NCBI GenBank assembly: GCA_019359355.1
Contig: JAHHHM010000002.1
Coordinates: 62,001 to 126,000 of the forward strand
DNA length: 64,000 nt
Reading direction: 5' to 3'
Origin: Microcoleus vaginatus WJT46-NPBG5
GTDB lineage: Bacteria; Cyanobacteriota; Cyanobacteriia; Cyanobacteriales; Oscillatoriaceae
A model generated the notes under the pieces. It did not search any database. It saw only the letters and a list, made by a program, of their open reading frames with translations, and was not told the origin of the DNA. Positions within the stretch are counted from its first letter, which is position 1. The number at the start of each line of letters is the position of its first letter. The translations under genes and the position numbers were made by a program. Positions 46,329 through 54,809 of the stretch are shown here, piece after piece.

Positions 46329-46481
46329 CCAACACTTTGGGACTCTCAACCCTATCCCAACTAATTTTACAGCACCTAAACAAAACTCTGACTTAGCTAG
46401 TCAGCATCTAAAGTACCGATTTGCGCGAGAAATAAAAGTTCTTTATCGTTTTCCTTTTTAATCTCTAATCTTTGCTTAATT

Positions 46482-47312
46482 TTAATGCGATGGATTCTCC
46501 GCCAAAACTCGCTCACGAATTCCCCAAAAGATTAGGTGAGGATCAACAATTATTTTAGCCGCAATTTCACGAGAAAAGACTGGAAGATAGGTAAATAAAA
46601 CCTGACTATCACCGCCGGTGAGTGCAATAGAACTGTCTGGGAAGTGCCGACACCAATCCTCAATAAAGTTACAGATGCCGGCTAAAAGACTGTAAATAAT
46701 TCCGCTTTGAATCGCATCTTGAGTATTCAATGCCCAGCGTGAGGGAAGAGATGCTTCAGAGGAGGTATTGACAAGCGGCAACGCAGCAGTTTTTTGTGAA
46801 AGAGATTGCAACTGTAACCCTAAACCCGGCAAGATTGCACCACCGACAAGCTGCCGGTGTTGATCTGCGCCGGTAAAGGTTAAAGCAGTGCCGGCATCGA
46901 TCACTAAAACCGGCCAATCTAAGTGGTTGCCGGCACCCCACAAAGCCAAAGCGCGGTCAATTCCTAAGGTAGGATACATACCCAATAACGGTAAATTATC
47001 CAACGTAATGATCTGCGCGTTTGGATAAGTTTGCCAAAGTTTGAGCTGATCTGGAACAACAGAAGCGATCCAAAGTGCCGGAGGTTTGGTGTCTGATGGC
47101 AATATCTTTGTCTCTACAAGATTAGGGATTTCTTGCAACCAGACATTCGCCTCAAAATTGCTTTCTATCAACTGCTTGACTACAGATGCCGGCAAGTAAG
47201 GTGTATCCCAAAATCCCTCAGGAGTGCTGCCGGTGAACCGTGCCCAGTGCAGCCGAGAATTGCCGATCGCCAATGCTAACCAACTTTTGCCATCTCGCTT
47301 TGCTTGATTCAT
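46482..47312 (-). CDS. coaX: Type III pantothenate kinase
   Basis: This 276-residue protein would catalyse the first step of coenzyme A synthesis. Support comes from LALAIGNSRLHWARF (phosphate-loop equivalent), PVLVIDAGTALTFTGAD (catalytic Asp region), GGAILPGLGLQLQSLSQKTAALP and IALTGGDSQVL. The usual D-I/V-G-N-T loop reads A-I-G-N-S here, so the first conserved Asp is replaced by Ala; the second Asp (VIDAGT) is kept. Activity is likely but not certain. Neighbours give no further hint. Confidence 0.85.
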   Translation of the reverse strand: MNQAKRDGKSWLALAIGNSRLHWARFTGSTPEGFWDTPYLPASVVKQLIESNFEANVWLQEIPNLVETKILPSDTKPPALWIASVVPDQLKLWQTYPNAQIITLDNLPLLGMYPTLGIDRALALWGAGNHLDWPVLVIDAGTALTFTGADQHRQLVGGAILPGLGLQLQSLSQKTAALPLVNTSSEASLPSRWALNTQDAIQSGIIYSLLAGICNFIEDWCRHFPDSSIALTGGDSQVLFTYLPVFSREIAAKIIVDPHLIFWGIRERVLAENPSH

Positions 47313-47719
47313 GCAAAGAATATTTTGTCAGATACCCGAATCTCCCCGGCTGGAGCGGCAACCCCATGAGGAGGGAAAACATTTGACGTTAGCATTTTGA
47401 TAAGTTATATCTATATAAGTTCAATTTTATATAGCGATTTTATATTATGAGCGAGACATCTTTTGGGGCGCAAAGTAAGGGATCTAAGCATTATGCCCTT
47501 TACTTTCCGGATGAATGCAAGTAAAACCCGCTATCTTGATTGTTTGTGATTATTTGACGCTCAGTATTTTATCGGGTTCCCTACTTTTAAAAATGAAGTT
47601 TCTTTACCAAAAATACAAGTAGTATTATATAATCTTAATAAATATTTAAAATTCAGGGTTGAAATAAAGTTGCAGCTACTTCACGGGTTCAAATTGCCAA
47701 CTTCCTCGTGGAAAGTCCT
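47313..47719. other. Spacer with a stem-loop at 47472-47506
   Basis: About 400 AT-rich bases between divergent coaX and the histidine kinase. AAAGTAAGGG (47472-47481) pairs with CCCTTTACTTT (47496-47506) with one bulged base. It overlaps a 25-codon frame from ATG 47447 that is probably chance. A TATATT-like -10 lies just before it, so a small RNA or leader is conceivable. Confidence 0.4.
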
Positions 47720-49858
47720 ATGTCTTTCAAAATATACGCACCTTCATGCCCCTGGCCTCTTTCCGATTCATACCTACCAGAGGGAAACAAGTCAGTATCC
47801 CAAGACCCATCTTCACTGACAGAAAATACTGAGGATCAAGACATTCAAACCTTGCAACTAAAACAGCAAGTTCAGATGTCTGCTTTACTCAACGAAATTA
47901 ACAACTCTGTCCGTAGCACCCTGGATCTGGAAGAAATCCTAACCTCTGCGTGCCGGCTGCTGGGTCAAGCCCTCAAGTGCAGCCGCGTTAGCATTTTGGT
48001 CAACGAGTTAGAAGAGGCAGAAACGTTTATTACGCGAGGCGAGTATAACCAAGGTGACTATCTCGTGCAGCTGGGGCTAAAGGTGCCCATAGCAGATAAC
48101 CCTCACCTAAAGATTTTAGTATCACAACCAGGGCCGCTGGCAGTGACAAACTTTCAGGAGTTTCCGGGGTTGGGTGAGGGGACGAGAGAATTGGTGAAAA
48201 AATTAGGCATTCGGTCAATGTTGGCGATTGCAACTCGCTACCAAGGAAAAGTTAATGGGGTAATTGGGTTACAGCAATGCGATCGCGAACGACAGTGGAC
48301 AAAGTGGGAACAGCAACTTTTAGAAGGCGTTGCCAGTCAACTGGCGATTGCCATTAATCAAGCACAGCTTTATAGTGAAAGCCGGCGTCAAGCTGAGCGA
48401 GAATCTTTGTTGCGGTTAGTGACAAATCAAATTCGCAGCACCCTGGATTTAAACACGATTTTGCAAACAGCGGTGCGAGGCGTGCGTCAGATCCTCAACT
48501 CAGACCGGGTGGTTATTTACCAGTTTAAAGAAAACTGGCACGGGGAGATTGTGGTTGAGGATTTAATAGTCCCTTGGCCGTCGATTTTTAGGGACATGGT
48601 GGCAGATAATTGCTTTTCCGAAGAGTACGCTCATTTGTACCAGCAAGGGCGCGTGCGAAGCATTCCAGATATTCATAAAGCCGGTTTAAATCCGTGTCAC
48701 GTTAAATATTTAGAAAGCTTGCAAGTTCAAGCGAATCTAATTGTGCCGATTGTTATGGGTCGGAGTGAGCAGACTTGCGAGAAATCATCTGCAAATCACG
48801 AGCCGGCACAAGACTTGAACAACCCAGAAAAACCTCCCCTCCCCAATCGTTTGTGGGGGCTGTTGATCGCCCATGAATGCAGCAATCCTCGGAACTGGCA
48901 ACCCTCGGAAATAGAGTTGCTGTCCGATCTAGCTGATCAAATAGCAATTTCAATTCAGCAAGCTCAACTCTACGCGCAAGTTCAAGAAACGGCTGCCAAA
49001 TCTCAAGCTCAAGCTCAACAATTGCAAGCGACACTAGAGGAATTGCGCTCAACTCAGATGCAGCTAATTCAAAGTGTTAAGTTGTCCAGCTTGGGGCAAA
49101 TGGTTGCCGGCATTGCCCATGAAATGAACAATGCCAACAATGTGATTCTTGCCAATCTGCACCATGCTCAAGAGTATGCGGGTGTGTTGAGTCAGGCAAT
49201 TAATGTTGTGGCAGATTTGTGTCCTGATTCCTCAGCAACGGTTGACCGGCTGAATGCGGAATTAGAGTTAGATTACATTCAACAAGACTTTCCCCAACTG
49301 CTTAAGTCTATGCAGCAAGGAAGTGAGCGAATTCGCACAATTGTATTGACGTTGCGGAATTTTTCTCGCTTAGATGAAGCCGAATCTAAAGTGGTGAATT
49401 TAAATGAGGGGGTGGAAAGCAGTTTGGCAATGCTGCAACACCGGCTCAAAGAGCGTGTGACTATTCATAAAGAATATGGGAATCTGCCGCCTGTGGAATG
49501 TTGTGCCGGCCAGATTAATCAAGTGTTTTTTAACCTACTCAATAACGCGTTAGATGCGGTTGAAGCAAAGAGTCAATTGGGTGAATTAACAATTCGCACT
49601 TGGCAAAGCGCACCCGACTGGGTGGCAATTTCTATTCGTGATAATGGTGCCGGCATTGCTGTAGATATTCAAGAGCGGATTTTTGACCCTTTCTTCACTA
49701 CCAAGCCGATAGGACAAGGTACGGGTTTGGGGTTGTCGATGTGCTATCAGGTGATTGTAAAAGGCCATGGAGGCCGGCTTTGCTGCATTAGTTCACCTGA
49801 TGAGGGTGCAGAGTTTATTGTGGAATTGCCGGTTAAAGCCAAAGGCGAGGGGCAATGA
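47720..49858 (+). CDS. GAF-GAF sensor histidine kinase, candidate DXCF-type cyanobacteriochrome
   Basis: This is a 712-residue kinase; the ATG at 47720 has GGAAAG upstream, whereas an in-frame GTG at 47708 lacks one. GAF1 (~65-215) is generic. GAF2 (~235-415) carries both cyanobacteriochrome landmarks: D-N-C-F (296-299), the DXCF motif, and the chromophore-attaching Cys326 followed by His327 (NPCHVKYL). AHECSNPRNW appears near the end. A Ser/Glu/Pro-rich insertion (~348-376) interrupts GAF2. A coiled coil follows, then the phospho-acceptor His467 (GIAHEMNNANN), N-box NLLNNALDAV, G1 DNGAGI and G2 GTGLGLSM, so the kinase looks active. It would be a soluble bilin-based light sensor; no response regulator is adjacent. 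It is convergent with a c-di-GMP-type protein. Confidence 0.85.
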   Translation: MSFKIYAPSCPWPLSDSYLPEGNKSVSQDPSSLTENTEDQDIQTLQLKQQVQMSALLNEINNSVRSTLDLEEILTSACRLLGQALKCSRVSILVNELEEAETFITRGEYNQGDYLVQLGLKVPIADNPHLKILVSQPGPLAVTNFQEFPGLGEGTRELVKKLGIRSMLAIATRYQGKVNGVIGLQQCDRERQWTKWEQQLLEGVASQLAIAINQAQLYSESRRQAERESLLRLVTNQIRSTLDLNTILQTAVRGVRQILNSDRVVIYQFKENWHGEIVVEDLIVPWPSIFRDMVADNCFSEEYAHLYQQGRVRSIPDIHKAGLNPCHVKYLESLQVQANLIVPIVMGRSEQTCEKSSANHEPAQDLNNPEKPPLPNRLWGLLIAHECSNPRNWQPSEIELLSDLADQIAISIQQAQLYAQVQETAAKSQAQAQQLQATLEELRSTQMQLIQSVKLSSLGQMVAGIAHEMNNANNVILANLHHAQEYAGVLSQAINVVADLCPDSSATVDRLNAELELDYIQQDFPQLLKSMQQGSERIRTIVLTLRNFSRLDEAESKVVNLNEGVESSLAMLQHRLKERVTIHKEYGNLPPVECCAGQINQVFFNLLNNALDAVEAKSQLGELTIRTWQSAPDWVAISIRDNGAGIAVDIQERIFDPFFTTKPIGQGTGLGLSMCYQVIVKGHGGRLCCISSPDEGAEFIVELPVKAKGEGQ

Positions 49859-49897
49859 TCAATTTCTCTCCCAACGCTTCGCCTCTACGCATCAATA

Positions 49898-52800
49898 TCA
49901 CCATTGCAACTCGGCAACCAGCAACGCCTCGGCAGCTTCAGAAGTCAGGGGTTTAGAGATAAAGAATCCCTGACCATATTCGCAACCCAGCGCCCTAATT
50001 TGTAACATCTGCTCTAAGGTTTCTGCTCCTTCAGCGATGACATCCATTCCCATACTGTGAGCCAGCATCACAATAGCTCGAACAATTTCTGTATGTTCGC
50101 CCTCAAGGCCGATTCGACTGACAAAAGATCGGTCAATTTTTAAGGTATTGATGGGAAAGTGATGTAAGTAACTTAAGGATGAATAGCCGGTGCCGAAATC
50201 ATCAAGGCATAATTGAATATTCCGGCTTCTGAGTTGCAATAATGTCTCGGTCGCCGATTCAGTATTATCAACAATTGCACTTTCAGTAATTTCTAGCTTT
50301 AAACAGCCGGCATCTAAATTTGTTTCTGTCAAAACTTGGTCAATTTGTTCTACTAAATTGGGTTGCAAAAACTGTTTTCCTGAGAGATTCACGCTAATAG
50401 TTAGGGGTAAAGGATTGAAATTATTCATTTCCCCCCCATTTGTCATTTCACCCTCACCGGCTTTCTGAGAAAATTGCTCAACCCAGCACGCCATTTGCCG
50501 GCAAGCTTCCCGCAGCACCCAGACACCCAAAGGGAGGATGAGACCTGTTTCTTCTGCCACTGGGATAAACTCGCTTGGGGCAACCATGCCGCGAGTTGGG
50601 TGCAGCCAGCGCACCAGCGCCTCGAAGCCGGCAATCCTGCCGGTGCTTAGGCAAATAATTGGCTGGTAGTAAAGCACAAACTCTTGGCGATCTAAAGCCC
50701 GCCGCAAGTCATTTTCTAAATGCAACAGTGCCACAGCCCGTTCGTGCATGGCTTTGTCAAACACTGCATAGCGTGCTTTACCCCGCGCCTTAGCGTGGTA
50801 CATAGCGATGTCGGCATCGCGCAGCACATCGCCCTGCCAGCCATAATCGCTTGAACTAAGAGCGATGCCAATGCTGGTTGTGATAAAGACTTCATGCCGG
50901 TTGAGGCTGAAAGGAGCGAGCATTTCCTTATGAATTTGCTCAGCCAAAGCGATCGCATCCCCGACTTGCTGGATACCTTCTAACAAGATGACAAAATGAT
51001 CTCCCCCCAAACGTGCTACGAGAGAATTTTGAATTTCAGTGTTTGAAGTTGGAGTGAATCCCGAATTAAAAATCGAGGGATTAAAGTGACTGAGACAGCG
51101 TTCGAGTCTGCCGGCAATTGCTCTGAGCAACCGATCTCCAACGGTATGACCCAAACTATCATTAATAACTTTAAACCGATCAAGATCGAGGAAAAGGACG
51201 GCACACAAATAGTCCGGGCAGCGTTTCGCTCGTACCATTGCTTGCCCTAAGCGATCCATCAACAATGCGCGGTTGGGCAGCCCTGTCAGCGCATCGTGGA
51301 ACGCATTATAAATTAATTGTTCCTCCGCCATTTTACGCTCAGTAATGTCGGTTTGTACACCGATAAAGTGAGTTAGCTGACCCTGAGCGTTATATACGGG
51401 GGCAACGTGCAGTTCTAACCAAATTAGATTGCCATTTTTATGATAGTTTCGTAAAATTACGCGACAATCTTTTCCTTCCTGAATTGCCGTTCGTAACTTA
51501 TTTAAAGCCGGCTGATTGATGTCCTCACTTTGCAAAAACCGCAAGTTGCGCCCGATTACTTCTGCTGCCGTGTAACCCGTCATGGTTTCAAAGCTAGCAT
51601 TGACATAAACGGCTGGGTTGTCTGGGTGTTGGGCATCAGTGATCACAATGCCGTTGCTGCTGCTGTGTATGGCGCGTTCTAGCAAGCATAGCCGTTCTTC
51701 CTGTTGCTTGCGCTGTGTGATGTCGCGAGAGTTGACAACAAAACCGTTGATCGCGCAGTTGTCCTGCCGGTTACTGCCAATTGCTTCTAAATACACCCAA
51801 GAACCGTCTGCATGGCGGAAGCGAAACTCAATTTTTACAACGATATCGGCTTGTTGAATGGCTGTAGCAAATACATTTTGAACGGTTAGCGTATCTTCCG
51901 GATGAATGTAATCAAAGGCTTTTTGACCGATTAATTGTTCAGGTTTATAACCTAAAATTCTTTCAATTGAAGGGCTTTCATAACGGATAGTTCCGTCAGC
52001 TTCCAAAATGGTAATTAAATCCGAAGAGTTTTGAACCAGGGAACGAAAACCTTCTTCACTTTTCGCGAGAGCCTCTACCGCTTGTTTCCGCTCATTAATA
52101 TTAACTGCGCTAAAACAAACACTGCTAACTTCACCTTGCTCATTCAACACAGGATTATAATTTACTTCAAACCAGTTATCGGTGTCTGTAATGCCTTTGA
52201 TATTGCGCTCTACCTGTGCCGAGCGCCCCTGCATGGCTTCTTGAAAATTGAGATTAAAGTCATTTAAATTTTCAGGGGAAACGTAGTCATAAATGGAATC
52301 ACCGGCTTGAATTTCTCGCCGCCAAATCGCTTTGGCTCCTTCATTCGCGGTTTTATTAAAGGCCAGAATTTTATAATTGCGGTCAATCAGGATGCTCGAC
52401 TGCAAGCTACTGTTAAAAACCGCTTTTAAGTTAGCTTCCGATTCTTTTAAAGCAGCTTCTGTGGAGGCACGTTCGGTAATGTCGATGACTGTCCCGATCT
52501 GGCGGATCGCTTTGCCGGCATCGTCCCGCCAAACTTCACCCTTACAACCCACCCACCGCATAGTCCCATCTGACCAAATAATCCGATGCTCAATCGCGTA
52601 GTCTTCCCCCTCATGTAGGGTTTGGGCGATGGCATTTCTCACCCGATCAAAATCCTCAGGATGAATAAATTGCAAGTAGTCTTTATAAGTGCCGGCAAAT
52701 GAACTATCCTGAATTCCAAAAATCGCTGCAACTTCATCTGACCATCTGATGGTGTCGGTTTGGATATCCCAATCCCAAACCCCCATGCGGGCTGCTTTTA

Positions 52801-54124
52801 GGGCAAACTTTAACCGCGCTTCGCTTTGTTGCAGTGCTGCCTGTGCTTGTTTGCGGTTCGTGATATCAATTCCGACTAAAAATGCGGCTTTTCCTTGATT
52901 GTATTTTTGAGTTACAATTAGATAATTTCGCAAATTTCCATTAATTTCTGCCGGCAGTTCTTGGACAGATTCCGTTGCCGAACTTGCAAAAAACTGACGC
53001 ACAAATTCGTTAAACTCTGGGCTGGAACCGAGAAAGCCGATGTCTCGACCGACAAAAGCTTCTGGGGTCAAGCCATAAAGTTCAGCTAAATGCCGGTTAA
53101 CTCCCAAATAGCGTAAATCTGAGCTAATGGAAGATACAATTCCCGGCACAGTTTCTAGAATTGTTTGGAGTTGCTCATTTGCTTGCGCGAGTGCCTGTTG
53201 AATTTGACAGTGTTCTGTGATGTCTTTGAGAATGAGCTGGATTGCCGGCTGGTTTTGATAAGTGACTGCCACACCTACCACTTCAACGTCAATAATGGGT
53301 TGATTTGATAACTTTTGAATTTGGCATTTTATCTTTTGAGTTGAAGCCGGCAATGGAGACTGCAAAAGTGAAGATTTAAAATTATCTTGGGAGTTGGGAT
53401 GAATAAAATCTAAGACCGATTTTCCGAGGAGTTCTTGGGGTTCCGCCGCCCCCATTAATTTCATCGCGGCAGCATTGATGTTCACCAATTTGCCTTGAGC
53501 GTGGATAATGATCGCATCGGAAGAAAGTTCGCAAAGCCGGTGATAGCGTTCTTCACTTTCACGCTGCAACGCTTGTGAACGCTTGTGTTCTGTAATGTCG
53601 CAGAAGGTGCTCAGAATCGCCGGTTCGTCGTTGAAGGTTATCGACTGCAATGACACAGCAACCCAAAAGGGGGTGCCGTCTGCTTTTTTGAAGCGGACTT
53701 CGTAATTATGAATTGATCCGTCTCGCTTCAGTGCCTCTAGCAGAATTTGACGATCACAGTAATCGTAATAAAAGTCTGTTATGCTGCGTCCAATTAATTG
53801 CTGAGCCGAAATTCCTATAATTTGGCAGAAAAGTTCATTACTATAGAAAATCGTGCCGGTGGCAACATGGCTGATCGCCACCGGCACCGGCATCAACTCG
53901 ACAAATGCCCGAAAATCACCGGGTAACTCAAACTCTTTGCCGCAACAATCCTGTCTAGCTTCCTGGGTAGGCGGCAAGGATGCCTGCGCTACAGCAGGCG
54001 AAATAACCCCTTCACGGCTGTCGCTCATGAGTTTTGCCAGTTGTGGGTTGACTTGTTCTACCTGCCTGGATTGCGGGAACCAACTGTTGGGCTTGATTTC
54101 AAACGGTTCTTTGGATCTGAACAA
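49898..54124 (-). CDS. Seven-PAS GGDEF(degenerate)-EAL protein
   Basis: This is a 1408-residue soluble multi-sensor. Seven PAS/PAC modules are discernible in order from ~67 to ~960. PAS4 and PAS6 have the FIHPED/YIHPED ending typical of PAS_3. The seventh reads GRNLRFLQ where LOV photoreceptors have GRNCRFLQ, so the adduct cysteine is missing. A GGDEF domain follows, with active-site GGDHF (about 50990-51010), suggesting loss of cyclase activity. The EAL domain is intact (GFEALVRW, NLSGKQF, LDDFGTGYSSL, LKIDRSFV), so c-di-GMP hydrolysis is expected. The start is uncertain: TTG 54124 has a stop four codons upstream, and ATG 54028 is an alternative. It is convergent with the candidate photoreceptor kinase, 39 bases apart. 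Confidence 0.88.
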   Translation of the reverse strand: MFRSKEPFEIKPNSWFPQSRQVEQVNPQLAKLMSDSREGVISPAVAQASLPPTQEARQDCCGKEFELPGDFRAFVELMPVPVAISHVATGTIFYSNELFCQIIGISAQQLIGRSITDFYYDYCDRQILLEALKRDGSIHNYEVRFKKADGTPFWVAVSLQSITFNDEPAILSTFCDITEHKRSQALQRESEERYHRLCELSSDAIIIHAQGKLVNINAAAMKLMGAAEPQELLGKSVLDFIHPNSQDNFKSSLLQSPLPASTQKIKCQIQKLSNQPIIDVEVVGVAVTYQNQPAIQLILKDITEHCQIQQALAQANEQLQTILETVPGIVSSISSDLRYLGVNRHLAELYGLTPEAFVGRDIGFLGSSPEFNEFVRQFFASSATESVQELPAEINGNLRNYLIVTQKYNQGKAAFLVGIDITNRKQAQAALQQSEARLKFALKAARMGVWDWDIQTDTIRWSDEVAAIFGIQDSSFAGTYKDYLQFIHPEDFDRVRNAIAQTLHEGEDYAIEHRIIWSDGTMRWVGCKGEVWRDDAGKAIRQIGTVIDITERASTEAALKESEANLKAVFNSSLQSSILIDRNYKILAFNKTANEGAKAIWRREIQAGDSIYDYVSPENLNDFNLNFQEAMQGRSAQVERNIKGITDTDNWFEVNYNPVLNEQGEVSSVCFSAVNINERKQAVEALAKSEEGFRSLVQNSSDLITILEADGTIRYESPSIERILGYKPEQLIGQKAFDYIHPEDTLTVQNVFATAIQQADIVVKIEFRFRHADGSWVYLEAIGSNRQDNCAINGFVVNSRDITQRKQQEERLCLLERAIHSSSNGIVITDAQHPDNPAVYVNASFETMTGYTAAEVIGRNLRFLQSEDINQPALNKLRTAIQEGKDCRVILRNYHKNGNLIWLELHVAPVYNAQGQLTHFIGVQTDITERKMAEEQLIYNAFHDALTGLPNRALLMDRLGQAMVRAKRCPDYLCAVLFLDLDRFKVINDSLGHTVGDRLLRAIAGRLERCLSHFNPSIFNSGFTPTSNTEIQNSLVARLGGDHFVILLEGIQQVGDAIALAEQIHKEMLAPFSLNRHEVFITTSIGIALSSSDYGWQGDVLRDADIAMYHAKARGKARYAVFDKAMHERAVALLHLENDLRRALDRQEFVLYYQPIICLSTGRIAGFEALVRWLHPTRGMVAPSEFIPVAEETGLILPLGVWVLREACRQMACWVEQFSQKAGEGEMTNGGEMNNFNPLPLTISVNLSGKQFLQPNLVEQIDQVLTETNLDAGCLKLEITESAIVDNTESATETLLQLRSRNIQLCLDDFGTGYSSLSYLHHFPINTLKIDRSFVSRIGLEGEHTEIVRAIVMLAHSMGMDVIAEGAETLEQMLQIRALGCEYGQGFFISKPLTSEAAEALLVAELQW

Positions 54125-54326
54125 AGTGCTTATCTATGATAAATGCTATCTATTAACATTTTGCTGACAATTTCAACACCCTGAGTACGAATCTGAAAAG
54201 ATATTTAATTAATCTTAAACATAAATTAAATTTTTATCTCTTATTTAAAATCTATATACTCATTGAGAAATTAAATATTCCAGGCAATGATATCATAGGG
54301 GTAACAGCTAAGTCAGCCGGTTGTTT

Positions 54327-54350
54327 CGGGAGATTGAATTCAATCTCCCG
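54327..54350. repeat. Perfect 24-bp palindrome centred on GAATTC
   Basis: The half-site CGGGAGATTGAA is followed immediately by its exact complement, with no loop. It can act as a dyad operator or cruciform; as RNA it would fold with the centre unpaired. It lies about 200 bases upstream of the PAS-EAL gene and 460 upstream of acnB. Confidence 0.85.
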
Positions 54351-54712
54351 GAAAACAGCGAGAGAAGTCTCGGTCTTGCCCTTTTAGATTTTGTCCAGAA
54401 AAAAAGTTTTGCCGATAAAAATATGCAACTCCGCAAAATAGGGGCTAGGGGCTAGGGGGAGAGGGAGAAAAAGAATAACTGATATCGGTAATTTGAGAGT
54501 GGGAAGAAAGTAGGGCGAGAGAGGGTAGTTTTTGATTAACTCTGTTTAATTACTTGATTTATATAGAATGCGAAATAGCCCAGAAAGCTTGCAGAGCAAT
54601 TGTTATTCTAAAATTTTTCCTATATTAATTAACCGTAATGACAGGAGAGAAGAAGACAGTGAACAACTTTACGAGAATTGATAATTTCGTTCACCGCCAA
54701 CTGTAACGAGCT

Positions 54713-54757
54713 TTGAGGTGGCAGTAACCTCAAGAACAAGGGCGTATTAGAATACGC
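54713..54757 (+). promoter_or_regulatory. Two adjacent stem-loops in the acnB leader
   Basis: TTGAGGT (54713-54719) pairs with ACCTCAA (54727-54733), and GCGTATT (54742-54748) with AATACGC (54751-54757). Both are perfect seven-base stems within 100 bases of the start codon, suggesting a structured 5' UTR. No known riboswitch class was recognised. Confidence 0.45.
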
Positions 54758-54809
54758 ACCGACTATCACTGCAATCCTTGTGCTGATGCCATCTGTGGAG
54801 AGTGCCAAA

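Larger units (their letters stand above)
54125..54809. other. Structured spacer between the PAS-EAL gene and acnB
   Basis: Nearly 690 bases without a gene. It contains a perfect 24-base palindrome (54327-54350), a GGGGCTAGGGGCTAGGGGG run near 54443, and two stem-loops just before acnB. It must carry promoters for both divergent genes. Confidence 0.6.

Noticed and set aside
49898-54124. Interpretation as an active diguanylate cyclase
   Set aside because: The cyclase signature is GGDHF rather than GG(D/E)EF; the EAL motifs are intact, so phosphodiesterase is the better call.
54661-54809. Possible glutamine (glnA-type) riboswitch before acnB
   Set aside because: Only a CGTTCA segment (54688-54693) recalls that class; the conserved GACGGAAGTAGG-like block is missing.
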